Source of the DNA: Atopsyche davidsoni
Taxonomy: Eukaryota > Arthropoda > Insecta > Trichoptera > Hydrobiosidae
Direction: 5' to 3'
DNA length: 64,000 nt
Assembly (NCBI GenBank): GCA_022113835.1
Contig: JAILWY010000009.1
Location: 781,501-845,500, forward strand
Numbering within the stretch: position 1 is the first letter of the stretch; each line of letters begins with the position of its first letter. Made by a program: the position numbers and the translations under genes. A model generated the notes under the pieces. That model ran no database searches. It saw nothing but the letters and a program-made list of their open reading frames with translations, and had not been told where the DNA came from. Positions 58,190 through 64,000 of the stretch are shown piece by piece.

Positions 58190-59260
58190 ATCATGAATTC
58201 AAATGCATATTGATGCTAATTTTATTTAGCTGATTTAGTTACATTCGAGTGTTCTTAAGCAAATACGAGGAAATATCCAGTAACCGTTTCTACAAGCAAA
58301 ACAAAGATAATACAATTAGTAAGGAACAGCAAGGATTATTCATTAAGCCGTACAAGTCCCACGCTACGTGCAGTCGCCGCAAGATCGTAGACCCTCTACG
58401 AAATTCGCAACACCTTTCGAGCGCCGTAGCACGGAGCACTAATGTGATCCTATTGTGGTCCCTAAGACGCCATTTGAACCGCAGGGAAGGTACTTATCAC
58501 CATACTCAGCCGTCTTACGAGCATTTACACCGCTTTGGTCGTGGCTCAAGGGGTTAGTCCAAAACTGAAACACGGAACTGAAATCTGGGAGGCGTAATCG
58601 CAAAAGCAAACAGTACTCCGGGGATATAAGATATGAGAATTACACACCTTAATATGTATGTTAAGGATAACGTTTATTTCAAGTGTTGGGTTAACTAAGC
58701 TTAAATATTCTATTTTTAAGACACACATACTTAAAATAATATTTAATTCTATTTATGGTTCACAAGCAAGTGTATCGACATATTTTGATAAATAAGAATT
58801 AAAAATCCAATTTACTTAAAAGTGCTAAATTTATAACGTAAATGCACTTATATAAACATTCTGAAGAAAATTTATACTAAAGATATAAGTTCATATATAA
58901 GTAGTCCTCTGGAAAGGTCCTGGGTGGAGTGATTCGAGAGTTCAGGATTACACACACGTCTCAGCGGGAATCTCAGTTCCCGGGATCACGGTGGGGCCCG
59001 ACGCTCTCCCTGCGGTCCCGCGTCTTAAGTAATGATGCTAATTGAAGACGTGATTCTGTCAAGTGTGAATGGGAGGGATATTGGAGGGCTCGGAGGACAA
59101 ATTCAACGTGAAAGTGTTTCAATTAATCCATACACAGACAATATACTTCAAGAAAAAATCGATTATTTGTGTTGGAAACAACTATTAAGTCATCGTCAAC
59201 TGAAACTCCATACCTGAATATTTAGCTTGTTCCTATTTTGAATACATATATAGTAATATA

Positions 59261-59293
<33 letters not shown>

Positions 59294-61540
59294 ATCTTCC
59301 CTACAGATGAATAAATTATTCATCTTTTTATTTGATTGAAAAATATTCCTGGCGTAAATCTGATAAAGAATGTGATTTTTCATCGTAAATTCCGAAACTT
59401 AAAACAGAATCAAAAGTCTTTGTAAACTCGAAGAGATATTCTGTATTCAAAGCAAAACGTAAGACCAGATATAAATCAAAAGAAATTAAAACCCCGTGTC
59501 CCACTTAATTATTAAAAAAGTTCATCTCCACCTATTCACAGAGCAGGCGTGGGGCGCCGTCCACCCCCGGCACCCCCATTATGTCCTCCGTCTAATAAAG
59601 AGAAAGGGAGGTCTAAAATACTTAGCATACTTCCAAACCTTTAATCCCTTATAATCACCTTTACAAAGCAAAGATTAAAACCATTTCTTTTGCCGCCCTG
59701 GGGCTCCTTCGTGGGTGGGGTGGGGGTATTTTTATATTCCGACAAGGAGAAAGTGGGATTAAATCATTATTTTTCCGCTCTTCCTTAAAAACACGGGGGC
59801 TCTCTTCGTTTTGAAAGGACACGTATTTTTTTAAATGTACAATCAGTTAAAATGCGGTTACATTTTCTTGCTACAGTCGCACATTTGTTTTGATCTTAGC
59901 ATTAATAAAAATTGCTAGTCAATCTAATAAACTTTTAAAATTTTATTTACATTGATAAAATTAATTTATTATGTGATACAAAAATAACCATGCTAACGTA
60001 TAGCTACAAAAATATAAAAAAAATAGCAAGCCTAACAGCTCCATAAAACAATACGAAAACAAAAGCAATATTTCATTTTGCTTAATTTATTTATTTTTAA
60101 AATATTACCTAGAAAAGTATTATTTATATATAAATATCTGTGTGTGTGTATAAGGCTAAGCATTACAAAGCTCTTAAAATACCCTCCTAACACTCTTAAT
60201 TTTTATGCCACCCCATTTTTAATAGCAAAAATATATTTCAACTGTTGTCTTATTTTTTATATTTCTTGCTGAGCTGCATCCCTCGCTCCCCGGCGTGTAG
60301 GGGAGGCCAAATTTGCAAATTCTTTTATTACTAAAGGTGTACTTTAGTGATCGCTCGATTTATTTCCGAGGGATCACAAGACGCGGTGTGATCGTTTATT
60401 TCCCCATATCTTTATAAAGGAAAAAAACATGATATCATTTGTTCAAGTGAATCAACAGTGAATAATTTGTATACGTCCTATTTGTATTTCAATGTGTGTG
60501 TTAACATTTTATTTAAAAAATATATTAAGTCTTGTAATTTGTACAATACTTTTAAGAAGGCGGTTTTTATTTGATATTGCCTGGAACATATGCATAGTGA
60601 ATATTTTAAAACGATATATACTGTATTCTTAAGTCAGGTGGTGTGTGTCAGCTTCGAAGGAATACTGTAATAAATGGTTCTTCAACAAAACCATATATTA
60701 TTTATTCTTATGAATCATCAAAATTCTAAATCTATAATTAAATTTATTATGTATACATAAATATATATATTTATATAAATATATACGGTGAGTATGTTTG
60801 TACCAAAAAAATCCAACAAAGTTTGTGTGCAAAATCGCAATTGTTGGTTTTTATAATTAAAAAGCAAGGAAGAAAGCAAAAGAAAAAAAGCTACATTAAT
60901 GAATATTTTTAAGATGCCAAAGCTTTCCTCTGAAATACGCCTTAAACTCATCTCAAAGAAGAGAGACACGTTCATCTAGAAGCGAGAATCACATTTCCCA
61001 AAGCTCAAGATGTAAGCCAAGGATGAATTTCCCCAGTCAGCTGTAAGCTCCGGGGCGCTTTTCATCCAGCTGATAATATAAAGTTGAGCTTTCGATGCCC
61101 GACCATCAGACATTACGGAGCCGGTCTTGCGGGCCTTCGCCCCCTCCTCCTCGCCCCTCCACCCCCATTTAAATTAAAATCTAAATTAAGTCTGGGATTC
61201 ATTTTTTGTCCGATCTTAAACCGTCGACTTAATGTGACTTCCAATCGGGAGTGTAATTATAATGTACTACGATATTTGTTCTTTAAGATGTACCCGTCTG
61301 CCTACATTCTGAGATTTTTTATTATGATTAAAGTTTTTTTGAGATAAAAAATTGTTTTATGTGGCTTAGTTTCATAATATTTTATGAATGTGCTTTCATT
61401 ATTTTTTGTGCTATCAAAATGATACTATTTTAAAATTGTTGATTTGAAATGTGACAAGAAAAGTGTTCAAACTAAATATTTATTCAAATCTTGAAGGAGA
61501 CACTGATAGTTTGCAGATTTTTCACGGAGACTATAATTAT
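58190..61540. other. intergenic DNA
   Basis: GC-richer patches at 58340-58550, 58910-59030, 59540-59600, 60275-60400 and 61020-61180. No exon recognised. Confidence 0.5.
59254..59292. repeat. (TA)n microsatellite
   Basis: A TA run with a single TTT interruption. Confidence 0.9.
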
Positions 61541-61546
61541 AGTAGT

Positions 61547-61717
61547 ATTTTAAATAAAGTACTTGAGTAATTTTTTCACATGTTAATTTTTATTGGTGAC
61601 CGGTTTCGCCAATCTTTCACGCAGGCATTATCAAACTAAACTCACTCAAGTGTTTAATTTAAAATATTTAAATGGAATGCCACCAAGTCTTTTCTGTCAA
61701 AAATATAGATTACAAAT
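61547..61717. mobile_element. family B retroposon with 10-bp target duplication
   Basis: TTATAGTAGT at 61537-61546 recurs at 61718-61727. Left arm AAATAAAGTACTTGAGTAAT, reversed ribozyme-like centre (GGTGACCGGTTTCGCCAATC), then the inverse arm and right end CACCAAGTCTTTTCTGTCAA. Stem II has mismatches in this copy (CGCAGGC in place of CGTTGGC). Confidence 0.75.
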
Positions 61718-61729
61718 TTATAGTAGTTC

Positions 61730-63330
61730 GAATTTTTACATTTTTCAGTCTCATACATATATTTATAATATTATGTTTTTTCAGACCAAAACTAAGAATG
61801 TTCTTGTTTTTTTTGGTGCAATACAAAAAAAATCCTTTGGAAGCCAAAGTTTAAATTTGGAAAGTTCAGTAAATTGATTTATTATAATTTTTATATGAAT
61901 GCAATGCTTATAGGCATACATTTTTATTTTAGGTAATGTTAAATCATGGTCGAGAATGTTAATTATTTCTAAGATTCCACCTCCATATACATCACCTGCA
62001 ACGTGCATTCAGTCATGGAGGCTCCCATATGACCACGATAAAAATATTTTAAATATTTACATAAATTTATCAAAGAGCGAGTTATTGCAAATTAATTTTC
62101 TACTTTTAATATTAATAGCAATACAATGGAGACACGACTCGCTCGCTACATTAAAGTGTCTAATCATTCTCGGCAAGCGCGGTCCGCAAGCCCTGCACCG
62201 CAGCCCCCGCCCCCGCCCGCTCGCCCCCCTCTCGTGCAAGCAGCAGAGACCGCCATTTTTCATTACGTGACGGATCTTAAGGCGGCGCCGGGCAGCCGTG
62301 GCTCAGCGCCGGCAGAGCCTTCTGGAAGCCTCGGAAGTAATCAGCCTATTTGTTCACAGCAGCTATTGTTCAAACTCAAACATGTTTCGAAATACCTGCA
62401 CATTCTGTTCAATTTGAAACACAGCTTTTTTTAATTGAAAAGAGAATTAGTTTTGTAAATATTTCTATTAAACTTTTTAAAGTGATTACAATAAATTTTT
62501 TAAAAAAATAAAATTGAATAATAAACTTACTGTAATGCTATTCTTTTTGATGTATTATTTGATTAAACATAAAATATTTTACATTGCATACAAGTATTCA
62601 AACCGTAAGATCAGATAATGTGTGCACTTTAATATTAATCAATCGGTTAAAAACAGGCCATCAATAATTTTTAATGATATTTCTTATATCACGGAAAGTA
62701 TATAATTGGAACCACTTGAACTGCATTTATTAAGCCTGCTTTGGCGTGATTCAGTAGCAGCTGAAATATTTCTTAGACTTCACGAGCAAGGAGGCACCGC
62801 CGCCGATGGTGATTAATTAGAGTACTGTAAAAACCGCCGCAAAACCGTTTATTCACGGCGTTAAACTGCATTCGCACTTCACATAAATCTGAATTTCAAA
62901 TGTCTGGCATACTAAGTGGGTGACAAATCTCTCCGTACAGCGTCTACTTAATTTACATTCAGAATCGATATTACAACATCCAGATTCTCATCTCGCCTTT
63001 ATCGGTCGGCCATCTTTGACGGGAAATTCCCGCCCACCCCCCCCCCCTCGCCCTCCTACCCGCCCCCGCCCGCCCCCACCCACCCCCGCCCGCCCCCGCC
63101 CGCCCCCGCCCGGCCCTGTCTCCCGGCTCAAGGCGGGCTCAGGCCCAGAGTGGTCTCTCCGTAACTCGCTTGATAAAAACTTTACGTATGTGGCCGCCGG
63201 GGGAGGCGCCGCTCCCTCCGCGAGCATCCGTCCGTTATTTTTGCTATGACGAATTGCTTTTTCAATAAAATAACACCATACCAGTGGATGAGTAGATGTC
63301 AATTTTAAAATATTAATATTGTCTTCAATG
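61730..63330. other. intergenic DNA with GC-rich islands
   Basis: GC-rich blocks at 62170-62330 and 62990-63240. The second holds a C-rich run listed separately. Open frames there are compositional. Confidence 0.45.
63032..63116. repeat. C-rich (CCCGCC)n tract
   Basis: Tandem CCCGCC/CCCACC units with a 13-C run. The G-rich complement could form G-quadruplexes. Similar in composition to the island at 7640-7740. Confidence 0.8.
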
Positions 63331-63333
63331 ATA

Positions 63334-63735
63334 AAGTAATACCCCACTTTACGCGAGGGATACGTTCCGGAAAAAATCGCGTATATCGAGGTTTACGATT
63401 TAACATACATACATAGTCAAAACCTAATACAAAAAATACGAATCATTGAATCAATCAATTTAATTCTAATAACACTTTATGCAGTATTACATGTTATTTT
63501 TACTGACAAATACTTCTATTGTCTTTTGGGTAGCGTTTCTTTTACGTTCTTGTAAAATACGTTCATAACACCCAACGCTGTTTTTAATTGTTAAGAGAAG
63601 TCAATGACTATATTATGTTCATACACATTCTTAAATAAGAAATTTGCGTAATGCGAGGCATTTTAACGCAAAATTTGAAATTTGCGTTGTAGTGAAACCG
63701 CGCATAACGGGGTCGCGTAAAGCGGGGTATTACTG
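63334..63735. mobile_element. Tigger/pogo-like MITE, copy 2
   Basis: A 402-bp copy of the 13563-13970 element in reverse orientation, flanked by TA (63332-63333, 63736-63737), ending GCGGGGTATTACTG. Shared internal segments include CACCCAACGCTGTTTTTAAT and TTACGATTTAACATACATAC (or their complements). No transposase. Confidence 0.8.
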
Positions 63736-63829
63736 TAATTGAACACAATAAAATCATTTAAAAAATCTTATTATACTGGATTAAAATACCACCACTGCAC
63801 AAACTAGTTGAATTTTTGTATTATTCTTC

Positions 63830-63940
63830 TTTATCAAGTGCCTCACCTCGTAGGAGGTTGGCGACCGTTTCACTGAGCAGCCAGTGTTCATGGTTTTCTA
63901 AGAGGAAAATAGTGTAGTGAGTCCTCAGGTCCTTTTACAC
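63830..63940 (+). repeat. dispersed repeat, unclassified, second copy
   Basis: Similar to 25905-26015 through GTGCCTC, GGTTGGCGACCG, CATGGTTTTC and TAGTGAGTCC. Confidence 0.5.
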
Positions 63941-64000
63941 TACAGTTTTATTGCTGTTGCCCAATAGAATGATTATATAATATTTTCCTTAAAAAGCTCT

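Noticed and set aside
62988..63347. Overlapping frames rich in Pro/Arg or Gly
   Set aside because: Generated by the CCCGCC repeat; no domain recognisable.

Overview
This is a stretch of an animal nuclear genome, almost certainly an insect. It is AT-rich, has spliced genes with GT..AG introns and TATA plus TCAGT-type core promoters, and carries long non-coding intervals filled with decayed transposable elements. The only genes I can identify firmly are three paralogous insulin-like peptide (ILP) genes. Their A chains (GVYDECC..., GIINECC...) and their introns recall insulins of hemimetabolous insects such as the locust insulin-related peptide. Lepidopteran bombyxin genes, by contrast, lack introns. 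The exact order of insect is a guess.

Layout. 1-6.9 kb: AT-rich, with a GC-rich patch at 3.3-3.5 kb and a possible first coding exon on the minus strand (2921-3007). 6.9-9 kb: a non-autonomous piggyBac-like element with TTAA target duplications, a very GC-rich island, a hammerhead-bearing repeat, and a composite tRNA-headed SINE. 9-30 kb: intergenic DNA with a Tigger/pogo-like MITE, a 66-bp palindrome, many hammerhead-like retroposons, a 5'-truncated LINE tail with a 15-bp target duplication, tRNA-like SINE heads and microsatellites. 29.8-45.5 kb: the ILP cluster. ILP-1 (+) and ILP-2 (-) converge, ILP-2 and ILP-3 (+) diverge, and a broken Helitron lies just upstream of ILP-3. 45.5-64 kb: intergenic DNA with an orphan core promoter (53.56 kb), a broken Tc1/mariner-type element (56.1-56.9 kb), more hammerhead-like retroposons and a second Tigger-like MITE (63.3-63.7 kb).

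The three ILP genes share one architecture: a TATA promoter, a non-coding first exon of about 40-50 nt, an intron whose acceptor directly abuts the ATG, one exon for signal peptide plus B chain, a phase-1 intron at the B/C boundary, and one exon for C-peptide plus A chain. They encode precursors of 124, 121 and 124 residues, presumably secreted insulin receptor ligands that arose by local duplication.

The most unusual content is two families of short dispersed elements whose centres fold as hammerhead ribozymes. Family A has an intact CTGATGA...GAAA core. One copy (16783-16826) has lost a base pair symmetrically from stem II and still has the stem. Family B has TTGATAA...GAAA, in which the C3-G8 core pair is replaced by a possible U3-A8 pair. 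Both have self-complementary stem III sequences (ACTAGT, ACCGGT), as expected for dimeric hammerheads, and both families have copies flanked by 9-13 bp target duplications. They look like Penelope-associated or retrozyme-like retroposons, often as head-to-head fold-backs. Two of the ILP genes carry them in introns.
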